From the NCBI GenBank assembly GCA_943912835.1, contig CALTVJ010000004.1, positions 1 to 64,000 on the forward strand: DNA of 64,000 nt. Direction: 5' to 3'. Both the position numbers and the translations under genes were made by a program. This DNA is from an uncultured Porphyromonas sp. (GTDB lineage: Bacteria > Bacteroidota > Bacteroidia > Bacteroidales > Porphyromonadaceae). The notes beneath the pieces were generated by a model. The model was not told the origin of the DNA. It searched no databases and worked only from the letters and a program-made list of their open reading frames with translations. Of the stretch, positions 34,940 to 43,819 are shown piece by piece (the stretch's first letter is position 1; each line of letters opens with the position of its first letter).

Positions 34940-37900
34940 ATGAGTGATCAGGTAAACAACTTACATATATATACAGCCTCGGCAGGCTCTGGTAAAACTT
35001 ATACTATCGCTAGAGAATATCTTCGTTTAGCTCTATCTAAACCAGGAAATTATCGTCATATACAGGCGGTAACGTTTACCAACAAGGCGACAGAGGAGAT
35101 GAAGGCTCGTATTCTTCGAGAGCTCTATTATATCTCTGTGGGGCAACGTCGAGATATGGCGAAGGAGCTGATTGAGAAATTGAATGAGGCTGATTGGAAG
35201 ATACTGTCTCATCAAGAGCAAGAATTGCATTGGGAAATGTTGCAAGCTAGGGCAAAGGATTGTCTTAGGGCGATGCTTTTAGACTATGGAAGTTTCTTGG
35301 TAAGTACGATTGACTCCTTTTTTCAAGAGATATTGCGATCTTTTGCTCGTGACCTCAATCTGCAAGGAGGATTTCGTTTGGAGCTAGATAGTAAGGCGAC
35401 TTTGGATGCTGCTGTATATGCTCTCTTGGTAGAGCAACAGTATAAGGAGCATAGCCCGATATTGCGTTGGATTACCAACATTTCGCTCTCTCAGATGCGT
35501 GCTAATGGCAAACGCAATCTCTTAGGACAGATGAGAGGTTTGGCTAGCGAATTAGTGCGTGATGAAGTCAAGGCTCTCAAACCCTTTCCGTCGGTCGAAG
35601 AGGTGGAGCGACTGAAAGTTTATTGTGATGAAGTAATTGATGCTTTCATTTCTCGGGCAACGGAAATTTCAGAGGAGTTTTTTCGCTTCTTTCGCCCTGC
35701 ACTTGATTTGGGTTGTGAGTTTAAGCTTCGCCATTCAGGTGTTTCTTTATTCAAGAACTGGTTGGGTAGGAAGTATCCGAAGACTTTCAGTGATTTAAAG
35801 CCTGATGCTTTAGATGACCTCTTAGATAAGCCTCAATCGGCGCTCAAATCATCAGGCAAAACCAAAGAAATCAAAGCCGCATGGGCAATCTTAGATGAGC
35901 AAGATGCCAAGGCAATCATAGATGCCTACAATGAGCATGTTTCTGACTATGGTGCAGCCTATATTTGCGCTCTCGAGATAAACAAATGTATTGCCTCTTA
36001 TGGACTACTGAGTGCTATTGAGGAGCAAGTGCGTGCTTTGCAACGTAGCGACAACTATATTTTGCTTTCAGATGCTCCGAGCTTAATCAACAAAATCTTG
36101 ACAGATGAGGGGGGAGTGCCTTTTCTCTATGAGCGTATAGGGACTCGTGTGAAGCATCACATGATTGATGAGTTTCAAGATACAAGCCTTATGCAGTATC
36201 AAAACTTTGTTCCACTCTTGCAAGAGAGCCTTTCGTCTGGTTCAGAGGCATCGGGCCAAGACAGCATCATCGTGGGAGATGTCAAGCAGAGTATCTATCG
36301 CTTCCGAGGCTCCGATAGTCGGCAGTTAGCACGTTTGCAGTCAGGGAAAGAAGGATTCCCTATTAAGATTAACCAGTTAGGTGTTAATTATCGCTCTACG
36401 CGTGCGATTGTCAACTTTAATAACGAGCTGTATAGCTTCCTCCCTAAGGTTTTTCAAGACTATTATGATCAGATGATGGATGGGGAGCCTTCGGAAGAAG
36501 TTAAGGCGCAGATTGAGGCAGAAGCCCAGATTTTTATTGCTAACTATGAAGGAGCAAAGCAAGAGGCCAATAAGATTGATGAGGGACGTGTCGTTTTGCA
36601 CAGATGTCGCTATGAGTCAGATCCAGATGAAAGCGAAAGCACAGAGGAGCATAAAGGGGAGAGTCAAGGAGATACAGACGAGGCTCTAAGCCTCTGGACA
36701 GAACTGCCCAAATTGCTCCAGAGCCTACGACAAAGAGGTTATCGACCTATGGATATATGTATCTTGGTGCGAGATAAGAAAGAGGCAGCACTCATAGCCC
36801 AGATACTGCAGCATGGGTCTGAGGTTTTGGGAGAGCCCTTTGATTTTGTATCAGATACAGCCTTAGCCCTAACCGAAGCTATATCGGTTGCTTTCGTCAT
36901 CTCGGCACTTCATTACATCATTAAACCCAATGATGAGGTGCAGGAGGAAGAGTTGAAAGGACTGTATCGCCAGCTGAACTATGCAAAAGAAAAAAACTCA
37001 AGTTTAGATGAGGAAGAACTTACTTTTTTGAGGCACTTAGGCCGTAAGAGTTTGTACGAAACAATAGAGAGTGTCATAGCGCATTATCGAGAGTTTTTTG
37101 AGTTAGGAGAGCTGCCCTATCTTATTAAGTTGCTGGATACAGCCTTGTCCTATCAGCAAGACTTCTCCAAAGATATTGCCGATTTCTTGGAGATGTGGGG
37201 GGAGCGAGCTACAGATTTGCGTTTGGCTCTACCCGAGGACGAACACAAAATACGGCTAATGACTATTCACAAATCCAAAGGTCTGAGTGCACCTGTGGTA
37301 ATACTACCTTTCTTGTCTGGAGATATTAAGCCCTCAGGTAAAAAACCGATTATTCTGTGGTGTCACAATCCTTTTGAAGAGGCTACTGGATTAAGCTATG
37401 TCCCAGTTAAACTAAGTTCTTCTCTTGTCGGGACTCCTTTTGCTCTTGACTATTATCGGGAATGTCTCAAAACTTCTTTAGATACCCTCAACCTACTCTA
37501 TGTGGCTACAACGAGAGCAGAGGAGGAGATGCACATATTTCTCCCCAGTGATACGAAAAAAAATAAGTCGGGCGAAGAGTCTATAAGTAACCTATCTCAT
37601 TTGTTGCTGAGTCAAATAGACCGTATTGAGCCCCTTTGTACCGTTGTGCCGATGGGAGAGTTTGACTCTTGTGATCTTCCAGCCAAAAGACTGAGTGAGA
37701 CGACAAAGGAGATCGGGACAGAGCCTCTTCGTCTGACAAGTATTGAGAGCTACGAACTGATGGGACGTATTGCAGAGCTACGAGAAGGATTAGACCACTT
37801 CGACCCAGAGCGCAGACGTAACTTCGGTAATGTGATGCATCGCATATTAAGTGAGGTTGTTTCGATAGATGATGTGCCGAAAGCTAAACAGATGGCTGTG

Positions 37901-38263
37901 GATAGTGGTGATTTATTGCCCGAAGAAGAAGCATTAGCCGTACAACGCCTAGATAAGCTACTGAGCGAACCGATAGCTCGGCCTTGGTTTGATGGCTCTG
38001 GTACAGTCCTTAATGAACGCTCTATCATAGGAGTGAAGACAGGTTTGCTTCGTCCCGACCGTGTCGTGCTTTATCCTGATGGGTCAGCTGTTGTTGTAGA
38101 CTATAAGTTTGGGCAAGAACAAGAGAAATATAAATACCAAATCTTGCGTTATGCTCGTCTTTTGGAGCAGATGGGCTACAAACCAGTACGAGCCTATCTA
38201 TGGTATCTATCTGGCAGTGATGATGCCCTCTCTGATGAAGCGTATGTAAAACAGGTGAAATAG
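34940..38263 (+). CDS. addA: AddA/RecB-type helicase-nuclease
   Basis: A 1107-aa UvrD-like superfamily 1A helicase fused to a RecB-family nuclease, for processing DNA ends before RecA loading. Walker A is TASAGSGKTYT (12-22). Helicase motifs include HHMIDEFQDTS (motif II), VGDVKQSIYRFRGSDS (III), MTIHKSKGLSAPVVILPF (V) and LLYVATTRAEEE (VI). The nuclease end shows FGNVMHRILSEV and RPDRVV (Asp about 1040) with VVVDYKFG (Asp1054, Lys1056) and KYQILRYARLL. Bacteroidota usually carry an AddB-like nuclease gene beside it; none is adjacent here. Followed 12 bases later by lolD. Confidence 0.92.
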   Translation: MSDQVNNLHIYTASAGSGKTYTIAREYLRLALSKPGNYRHIQAVTFTNKATEEMKARILRELYYISVGQRRDMAKELIEKLNEADWKILSHQEQELHWEMLQARAKDCLRAMLLDYGSFLVSTIDSFFQEILRSFARDLNLQGGFRLELDSKATLDAAVYALLVEQQYKEHSPILRWITNISLSQMRANGKRNLLGQMRGLASELVRDEVKALKPFPSVEEVERLKVYCDEVIDAFISRATEISEEFFRFFRPALDLGCEFKLRHSGVSLFKNWLGRKYPKTFSDLKPDALDDLLDKPQSALKSSGKTKEIKAAWAILDEQDAKAIIDAYNEHVSDYGAAYICALEINKCIASYGLLSAIEEQVRALQRSDNYILLSDAPSLINKILTDEGGVPFLYERIGTRVKHHMIDEFQDTSLMQYQNFVPLLQESLSSGSEASGQDSIIVGDVKQSIYRFRGSDSRQLARLQSGKEGFPIKINQLGVNYRSTRAIVNFNNELYSFLPKVFQDYYDQMMDGEPSEEVKAQIEAEAQIFIANYEGAKQEANKIDEGRVVLHRCRYESDPDESESTEEHKGESQGDTDEALSLWTELPKLLQSLRQRGYRPMDICILVRDKKEAALIAQILQHGSEVLGEPFDFVSDTALALTEAISVAFVISALHYIIKPNDEVQEEELKGLYRQLNYAKEKNSSLDEEELTFLRHLGRKSLYETIESVIAHYREFFELGELPYLIKLLDTALSYQQDFSKDIADFLEMWGERATDLRLALPEDEHKIRLMTIHKSKGLSAPVVILPFLSGDIKPSGKKPIILWCHNPFEEATGLSYVPVKLSSSLVGTPFALDYYRECLKTSLDTLNLLYVATTRAEEEMHIFLPSDTKKNKSGEESISNLSHLLLSQIDRIEPLCTVVPMGEFDSCDLPAKRLSETTKEIGTEPLRLTSIESYELMGRIAELREGLDHFDPERRRNFGNVMHRILSEVVSIDDVPKAKQMAVDSGDLLPEEEALAVQRLDKLLSEPIARPWFDGSGTVLNERSIIGVKTGLLRPDRVVLYPDGSAVVVDYKFGQEQEKYKYQILRYARLLEQMGYKPVRAYLWYLSGSDDALSDEAYVKQVK

Positions 38264-38275
38264 ATAATAAGTAAA

Positions 38276-38932
38276 GTGATGATTATACAAGCTATAGATA
38301 TACATAAGAGTTACGGATCGTTGGAGATCCTCAAAGGGATAAATCTCTCAATTCAAGCGGGAGAGATTGTGTCTATTGTCGGAGCCAGTGGTGCTGGTAA
38401 AACGACACTTCTACAGATCCTAGGGACGCTTGACGTTGCAGACCAAGGTGAGCTGTATATCGCAGGACAATCTATATCTACCCTCTCAGAGAAACAAAGG
38501 GCAACATGGCGTAATCGAGAGATTGGCTTTGTCTTCCAAAATCACCAACTCTTACCCGAGTTTACAGCTCTTGAGAATGTATGCGTACCAGCTATAATTG
38601 GGGGACAGAGTATGGTGCAAGCCAAGGGGCGAGCTATGGATTTGCTTGCGCGTATGGGGCTTGCAGACAGATCTGGGCATAAACCAAGTGAGCTATCTGG
38701 TGGAGAGTGTCAGCGTGTGTCTGTGGCTAGAGCACTCATGAACGAGCCTAAGATAATCTTTGCAGACGAGCCTTCAGGAAGTTTAGATACACACAACAAA
38801 GATGACTTACATCAGTTGTTTTTTGACCTTAGAGATAGCTTGGGGCAGACTTTTGTTATTGTGACGCACGATGTAGAGTTGGCACGACGAGCAGATCGTA
38901 TGCTTACTATTGTTGATGGCTTGATTATATAA
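38276..38932 (+). CDS. lolD: LolD-like ABC ATPase for lipoprotein release
   Basis: A 218-aa ABC ATPase of the LolD/MacB branch, thought to power LolCE in moving lipoproteins from the inner membrane to LolA. Walker A is [12 protein letters not shown], the Q-loop and LolD-type motif [18 protein letters not shown] follow, the signature is [15 protein letters not shown], Walker B is [12 protein letters not shown], and the H-loop is VTHDVELA. The membrane partners are not nearby, as is common in this phylum. A MacB-like exporter ATPase is the alternative. Confidence 0.88.
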   Translation: MMIIQAIDIHKSYGSLEILKGINLSIQAGEIVSIVGASGAGKTTLLQILGTLDVADQGELYIAGQSISTLSEKQRATWRNREIGFVFQNHQLLPEFTALENVCVPAIIGGQSMVQAKGRAMDLLARMGLADRSGHKPSELSGGECQRVSVARALMNEPKIIFADEPSGSLDTHNKDDLHQLFFDLRDSLGQTFVIVTHDVELARRADRMLTIVDGLII

Positions 38933-38959
38933 CATACACCTATAACGAACACAAAGCCT

Positions 38960-39631
38960 ATGCAGAGCTACTTATTCTTAGGTCGTGCCGAGCGTGTGGT
39001 GATTGCAATACTTCTGTTGATAGCCTTAGCAGCTCTCGGGCTCTATGTCTATACGGCACATGGACGCCAGAGGGTAGAGGCTTTGCCCCATAGTGATCCA
39101 GAAGCGGGGTTATCGCAGAGTAGAGCAGATACGATTTATCGGGACGGTCATTATGTGGGACCGCCTAAGCATATGAGAGGGGGAGGGGTTGATAAGTTTA
39201 AGAAGCATTTGGTCTTAGATCTTAATCGGGTTGACTCTCTGACACTTATTCGTGTACCAGGTATTGGCCCCGCCTTTGCTCGTCGTATTCTATCTCTGCG
39301 CAATCGTTTAGGAGGCTATTACACGGTGCTTCAACTGCAAGAGGTCTATGGCATGGACGAAGAGCGGTTCTTGTCTCTGCGCTCTTGGTTCGCTGTACAA
39401 ACGAACCCAAAAACTTACCCTCTTGATAGTCTTCGCTCTGATGAGCTTCCCAAACATCCCTATCTTGGTTGGGAACAACAGCGTGTGATGCGTCGCCTAA
39501 TCAATCGCCATGGTAAAATTGCTTCTTGGCGTGTGTTGATGAAGGAGTCTTCGTTTACACGTGATGACAGCATTCGGCTTGTGCCCTATTTCCCAGATAC
39601 AAATCAAAGCGAGGAGAGAAGTAGTAAATAA
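38960..39631 (+). CDS. ComEA-like helix-hairpin-helix protein
   Basis: A 223-aa protein with one N-terminal membrane helix (VVIAILLLIALAALGLYVYTA) and two HhH units: LDLNRVDSLTLIRVPGIGPAFARRILSLRNRLGGYYTV, and a second weaker HPYLGWEQQRVMRRLINRHGKIASW pattern. ComEA proteins bind incoming DNA in the periplasm during natural transformation. It may serve this, though other competence genes are not in view. It lies after lolD and ends at a bidirectional terminator. Confidence 0.85.
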   Translation: MQSYLFLGRAERVVIAILLLIALAALGLYVYTAHGRQRVEALPHSDPEAGLSQSRADTIYRDGHYVGPPKHMRGGGVDKFKKHLVLDLNRVDSLTLIRVPGIGPAFARRILSLRNRLGGYYTVLQLQEVYGMDEERFLSLRSWFAVQTNPKTYPLDSLRSDELPKHPYLGWEQQRVMRRLINRHGKIASWRVLMKESSFTRDDSIRLVPYFPDTNQSEERSSK

Positions 39632-39660
39632 GATTGATTTAATGTATCATAAAGGAAACG

Positions 39661-39704
39661 ATTAACGGCTTGAAGCTCTATAGATAAGAGTTCAAGCCGT
39701 TAAT
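39661..39704. terminator. Bidirectional terminator
   Basis: A 14-bp perfect stem ATTAACGGCTTGAA with complement plus an inner CTCT/AGAG, between the convergent ComEA-like gene and slyD. Confidence 0.75.
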
Positions 39705-39722
39705 TATTTATTTACTTGGGGA

Positions 39723-40292
39723 TTATTCGCCACAACCACAGCCGCTACCGCAACCACCGCTGTTGCATCCACAACCTCCGCCTGAGCTGCAACCACAGCC
39801 ACCACCGCCGAAGAACTGTTCGATTTCTTCTGGTGTTGCTTCGTGCTCCTCAAGAACCTTACCAATGAAGTGTAAGCTCTCTCCTGCTAGTGGGTGATTG
39901 AAGTCCATTACTACAACATCTTCACGCACTTCAAGTACGCTACCTTGTACTGTTTGTCCATCAGGAGTGTACATAGGGAGCGTATTACCTTCAAAAACGA
40001 TACTAGAGTCAAACTCGCCATTTTCGTTTACGAAGATATCTTTGGGAAGCTCTTGTACAGCTTCTTCGTCACGCTCGCCATAGGCTTGCTCACTGGTGAG
40101 AACGAAGTCAAAGCTGTCGCCTGCATTAAGACCAAAAAGATTCTTCTCAAACTCAGGCAACATCATGCCCATACCATAGATAAACTCAAGAGGACGTTCG
40201 CTTGTTGCTTCCTCCATAAGTTCTCTTTCGTTGTCGCTTCCTGCGTAGAGTTCGTAGCTTAGGCGTACGAATTTATTGGGTGAAATACTCAT
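39723..40292 (-). CDS. slyD: SlyD-like FKBP peptidyl-prolyl isomerase
   Basis: A 189-aa two-domain FKBP (PPIase plus IF chaperone flap). FIYGMGMMLPEFEKNLFGLNAGDSF and VVMDFNHPLAGESLHFIGKVLE are the family landmarks. After residue 160 comes a Gly/Cys tail with seven cysteines in GCGC-type pairs and no histidine. E. coli SlyD has a His-rich nickel-binding tail; the Cys-only tail here may bind softer metals or nickel. The gene is on the minus strand with the exonuclease gene 41 bases upstream. Confidence 0.93.
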   Translation of the reverse strand: MSISPNKFVRLSYELYAGSDNERELMEEATSERPLEFIYGMGMMLPEFEKNLFGLNAGDSFDFVLTSEQAYGERDEEAVQELPKDIFVNENGEFDSSIVFEGNTLPMYTPDGQTVQGSVLEVREDVVVMDFNHPLAGESLHFIGKVLEEHEATPEEIEQFFGGGGCGCSSGGGCGCNSGGCGSGCGCGE

Positions 40293-40333
40293 ACTAGTTT
40301 TTGTTATTGTTAAACAGTTTTGTGTATATAACT

Positions 40334-41146
40334 CTATATTGGTCTTGATAGTTTATAGCGAAGGCATGCAGCACATAGACGTACATCTCTCAAAGTCTTG
40401 CTCTTGTAGTATAGCGGAATGTGCATACGTTTGAAGTAGAGATAACCAAAAAGTTCATCAAGCCTAGGATAGAGAGGCTCACCTCCACGCCATGTTTTGA
40501 AGCCTAAACTCTTGCCCCATAGCATAGTACATATTTGATCTTTTGTGCTGAAAGCTTGCTCTAATTGACTGCTATGATGTCGCTCTGCATCTTGCAAGAT
40601 TGTGGATAAATGGAAAGCAAGATTATGTCCGACAATGCACTTAATGCTTCCGAGAGTTTTAGATAATTGAAGGTAGGCCTTTTGTGGTTCAAGCCCCTCT
40701 TGTAGCATCAGTTGGTTGATGCCGTGGATTTCAACGGCTTCGGGTTTGAGTTCTTCATCTTGATTTTGTTTGAGTATGAAGCTCGCTTCCTCTAAGAGAT
40801 ACCCCTGTTCGTCTAAGACCTGCCACGATAGGGCTATCGGTGGGTTATTGTCTGCTTGGTTTATCAAGATTAGTTCGTCTTCTTCACGACTAATTGGGTT
40901 ATATGTTTCGGTGTCAATAACCAAATAATACGGTTCCCCTTCTGGTGAAGTCTCAGATGGCATTGTTAGTTCTGAGGTATCCACATCTACCGATAGGTTT
41001 GGGCGTATTTGACTCGCTTGCCTTCTCGTTGGGATTTTGATGGGTCTATTCGCTCTCTTCCGCTTGGTGTATAGCCATATACTTAGCAGTATAATAAGCA
41101 AGCTAATAACTACAACTATCGCGATGATTTCTTCGAGTTTAAGCAT
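40334..41146 (-). CDS. Membrane-anchored DnaQ-like 3'-5' exonuclease
   Basis: A 270-aa protein: an N-terminal membrane helix (IIAIVVVISLLIILLSIWLYT), a basic linker, then an RNase T/DnaQ-fold domain. YYLVIDTETYNP holds the first DEDD acids (ExoI motif) and CIVGHNLAFHLSTILQDAE the second. VEIHGINQ is typical of the epsilon-like branch. A His-x4-Asp third motif is not certain. Substrate unknown; the membrane anchor is uncommon for this fold. A TACCTTTG box on the minus strand lies 39 bases upstream. Confidence 0.8.
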   Translation of the reverse strand: MLKLEEIIAIVVVISLLIILLSIWLYTKRKRANRPIKIPTRRQASQIRPNLSVDVDTSELTMPSETSPEGEPYYLVIDTETYNPISREEDELILINQADNNPPIALSWQVLDEQGYLLEEASFILKQNQDEELKPEAVEIHGINQLMLQEGLEPQKAYLQLSKTLGSIKCIVGHNLAFHLSTILQDAERHHSSQLEQAFSTKDQICTMLWGKSLGFKTWRGGEPLYPRLDELFGYLYFKRMHIPLYYKSKTLRDVRLCAACLRYKLSRPI

Positions 41147-41184
41147 TTACAAGAAATAAAATGTAGTGTTTAAATTTCGGGAAA

Positions 41185-41192
41185 CAAAGGTA
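41185..41192 (-). promoter_or_regulatory. -7 box of the exonuclease/slyD pair
   Basis: TACCTTTG on the minus strand. Confidence 0.45.
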
Positions 41193-41357
41193 AGGACTTT
41201 TGTCTGTTTTATTCTTTTTTTTGATCATATGATCCCGACATATCGGGTTTATATTTTAGAGTCAAAATTCTCTCTCATGGTGGCATTTTTGATTGATTAG
41301 GGTTATTATTCTAGTGTTGGGATCTAACTTATGTGTGTTAAAATCAGATATTAGCCG

Positions 41358-41365
41358 TATCTTTG
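41358..41365 (+). promoter_or_regulatory. -7 box of the DUF5020 gene
   Basis: A perfect TATCTTTG, 33 bases before the start. The short hairpin CCCGA-CATA-TCGGG at 41233-41246 lies in the same gap. Confidence 0.5.
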
Positions 41366-41398
41366 CAGATATAAATCTTTAATTAATTACTAATAATC

Positions 41399-42175
41399 AT
41401 GAAACGAATTTTACTTTTTGCTCTTGCCTTGCTTTGCCTTGTGGCAGCTCCTAAAGTGCAGGCTCAAAACATTCAATTTCACTATGACCTAGGACGCTAC
41501 CTCTATCCAGAGGTACAAGCAGGTCGCCCTTATACGACTCTTACGTTTGAGCAACAAAGTGTAGACAAGTATGGTGATACTTTCTACTTTGTGGATATGA
41601 ACTTCCAAGCACAGGGTGCTGTCGCTGCCAACTGGAAAATCTTGCGTAACCTTAAATTTTGGAAAGGTCCTATCTCTTGGCACTTGCGTTATGATGGTGG
41701 TATGCGCTTTACGAATACAGGCGTTAATGACCCTAAACCTCGTCCTGCGATTTCAATCAAAGATGCTTTCTTCACAGGGGTAACTTATACTTACTTGCGT
41801 CCAGACCGTAAGCTGATGATTAGCCTCACACCATCGTATAAGTACATCAAAGGGCATCACAAGCCTCATAACTGGGAAGGCGTTGTCGTATGGAAATACG
41901 CTCCAGGCAATGGTTTATTCTCGGCGACTGGCTTCTTGACCTTCTGGCAGGAAGAGCATTCGTGGATTAATCCTGCTACTCGTCAGGTGGCAGACGTGAC
42001 GAACTACAAACTCATGTCACAACCTCAGTTTTGGCTCAACCTCAATAAGCTCAAGGGGATAAGTAAAGACTTCAACTTGAGTGTTGGTACAGAGGTGCGT
42101 ATCTCAAATAATGTAGACACGAATAAATTCTTGGTTGTACCTACCTTGGCATTGAAGTGGAGCTTCGGTAAATAA
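41399..42175 (+). CDS. DUF5020 family outer-membrane protein
   Basis: A 258-aa protein with signal peptide MKRILLFALALLCLVAAPKVQAQ and the DUF5020 opening NIQFHYDLGRYLYP. The remainder (TTLTFEQQSVDKYGDTFYFVDMNF, WKILRNLKFWKGPISWHLRYDGGM) looks like a 12-stranded barrel similar in layout to Tsx nucleoside channels. Function not established for the family. Highly expressed codon choice. The Nudix gene starts 17 bases later. Confidence 0.85.
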   Translation: MKRILLFALALLCLVAAPKVQAQNIQFHYDLGRYLYPEVQAGRPYTTLTFEQQSVDKYGDTFYFVDMNFQAQGAVAANWKILRNLKFWKGPISWHLRYDGGMRFTNTGVNDPKPRPAISIKDAFFTGVTYTYLRPDRKLMISLTPSYKYIKGHHKPHNWEGVVVWKYAPGNGLFSATGFLTFWQEEHSWINPATRQVADVTNYKLMSQPQFWLNLNKLKGISKDFNLSVGTEVRISNNVDTNKFLVVPTLALKWSFGK

Positions 42176-42192
42176 TACCTCTAGAGGGCATT

Positions 42193-42732
42193 ATGCAGAA
42201 CCCATTACACCACTTTCGTTATTGTCCTCAGTGTGGGGCAAAAACTTTTGAAGATCATGCAGAGCGGGCTAAACGTTGCTCTGCATGCTCTTTGCTTTAT
42301 TTCCATAATGTTGCGTCAGCTGTCGCTTGTATTTTGCGTAATCGTGCAGGAGAGTACCTTTTTGTACGCCGTGCCAAAGACCCAGCGAAGGGAACATTGG
42401 ATTTGGCTGGAGGTTTTGTTGACCCGATGGAGCGGGTTGAGGAGTCTGTGCGCCGAGAGATACGCGAGGAGACTGGTTTGGAGGTAGAGCGCATCAAGTA
42501 TATCGCCTCGAGACCGAATATCTACCCTTTCTCTGGGGTTGATATTTATACGAGCGATTTGTTTTTCTTAGTTGAGTGTGATACGTTTGAGGGAGCTCAG
42601 GCTAGTGATGATGCCGCAGAGCTGGTCGTCGTTAGTTTGGATCAAGTTCGTAGTGAAGACTTCGGGTTGCTATCGATACGAGGCTTTATGGCAGAGTTGC
42701 TGAGTGATCCAGAGCAATACTTATCTATCTAA
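42193..42732 (+). CDS. Nudix hydrolase with zinc ribbon
   Basis: A 179-aa protein: a four-cysteine zinc ribbon (CPQCG at 12-16 and CSACS near 33), then a Nudix domain with the full box GFVDPMERVEESVRREIREE followed by TGLEV. NudC-like NADH pyrophosphatases pair a zinc ribbon with Nudix, but the SQPWPFPxS motif of NudC is not present, so the substrate is open. Its stop directly abuts the start of the next gene. Confidence 0.92.
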   Translation: MQNPLHHFRYCPQCGAKTFEDHAERAKRCSACSLLYFHNVASAVACILRNRAGEYLFVRRAKDPAKGTLDLAGGFVDPMERVEESVRREIREETGLEVERIKYIASRPNIYPFSGVDIYTSDLFFLVECDTFEGAQASDDAAELVVVSLDQVRSEDFGLLSIRGFMAELLSDPEQYLSI

Positions 42733-43623
42733 ATGAAGGGGCTAAAAGATTTCGCACCCCTTGCGATTTTGTTGTGTGGCTGGGCTATGAGTCGTCCTTT
42801 GGATCTCTTTAGTCCGGTCATTCCTTATATCATTACGCTGATGCTCTTTATGACCTTTCTCAAGGTACGTCCAAGAGACATTAGTTTCAATAGGGGGCAG
42901 TTTTATTTGCTTTTTGTACAACTGGGCTTGGGTGCTGTGGCCTATGGTTTAGGTTACCTTATTAGTCCAGAGGTGGGTGCCGTGTTGCTTCTTTGCTTCC
43001 TCAGCCCTTCGGCAACGGCAGGTCCCTCGATTGTCCGTTTGCTTGGGGGAAATGTGGCTTATACAACGACTTATGTCTTATTGTCTCACTTGAGTTTTGT
43101 GGTCTTGGCTCCTTGCTTGTTTCCCTACATTGGGACAACTAAGGAAGTGACAGAGCTCTTACCTTTGATGTGGGATATCTTTTATCAGGTATTTCGTTTG
43201 ATTGCACCAGCTGTCGCTGTGGCTTGGTTTCTCGTGTATGTGGCTCCTCGCTGGGCGAAAAAGATAGGGGACTATACGTCGATTAGTTATGCTCTGTGGT
43301 TGTTGTCGGTGCTTCTCTTGATGGCGCATAGCACAGAGTCTTTTGCGCGATATGGAGCGATTTCGTTGTCCAAATTGCTTCTTATCTCTTGCTTGGGCTT
43401 GTTTTCATGTGTATTGCAGTATGTTTTGGGGCATTATTTAGCGCCTTATTTGGGCTATGATCGACATAGTGTACGGCATAGTCTAGGGCAAAAGAATACT
43501 TCTTTGGCGATTTGGATATCAGCTATTTTTCTTCCGCCTATTGTGTCTATTGGTATTACGAGTTACATCCTTTGGCAAAATTTGGCTATCAGTTTAGTGC
43601 TAGCTCGCTACAAATCTAAGTAG
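42733..43623 (+). CDS. BASS family sodium symporter-like protein
   Basis: A 296-aa integral membrane protein with eight to ten helices, of the bile acid:sodium symporter superfamily. The conserved cross-over regions are seen as FLSPSATAGPSIVRLLGGN and LGQKNTSLAIWISAIFLPP. Substrates of bacterial members include bile acids, pantoate and keto-acids. It begins on the base after the Nudix stop, suggesting translational coupling. Confidence 0.85.
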   Translation: MKGLKDFAPLAILLCGWAMSRPLDLFSPVIPYIITLMLFMTFLKVRPRDISFNRGQFYLLFVQLGLGAVAYGLGYLISPEVGAVLLLCFLSPSATAGPSIVRLLGGNVAYTTTYVLLSHLSFVVLAPCLFPYIGTTKEVTELLPLMWDIFYQVFRLIAPAVAVAWFLVYVAPRWAKKIGDYTSISYALWLLSVLLLMAHSTESFARYGAISLSKLLLISCLGLFSCVLQYVLGHYLAPYLGYDRHSVRHSLGQKNTSLAIWISAIFLPPIVSIGITSYILWQNLAISLVLARYKSK

Positions 43624-43665
43624 CGAGCTCTATACTTTACCAATACACTAAACTTTATACTAATT

Positions 43666-43749
43666 ATCGTCCTACCTATTCGGGAAAAATTGTCTCGGTA
43701 GGAGCATGCGTGTCGTCTCGGTAGATGGATTATCGTCCGTCTACCGAGA
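43666..43749. repeat. Cluster of CTCGGTAG / CTACCGAG hairpin units
   Basis: Within 84 bases TCTCGGTAG occurs at about 43692 and 43716, and its complement CTACCGAGA at 43741; TCTCGGTAGA (43716-43725) and TCTACCGAGA (43740-43749) form a perfect 10-bp stem. ATCGTCC occurs twice. It lies ahead of the large receptor's promoter. Confidence 0.6.
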
Positions 43750-43791
43750 TAATTTTATTTATGTCGACTCTAGATAAGTGTTTTTTTTTAT

Positions 43792-43799
43792 TAGATTTG
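43792..43799 (+). promoter_or_regulatory. -7 box of the large receptor
   Basis: TAGATTTG, 21 bases before the preferred start at 43820. Confidence 0.45.
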
Positions 43800-43819
43800 C
43801 GGTATCTAAAAACAAAATT

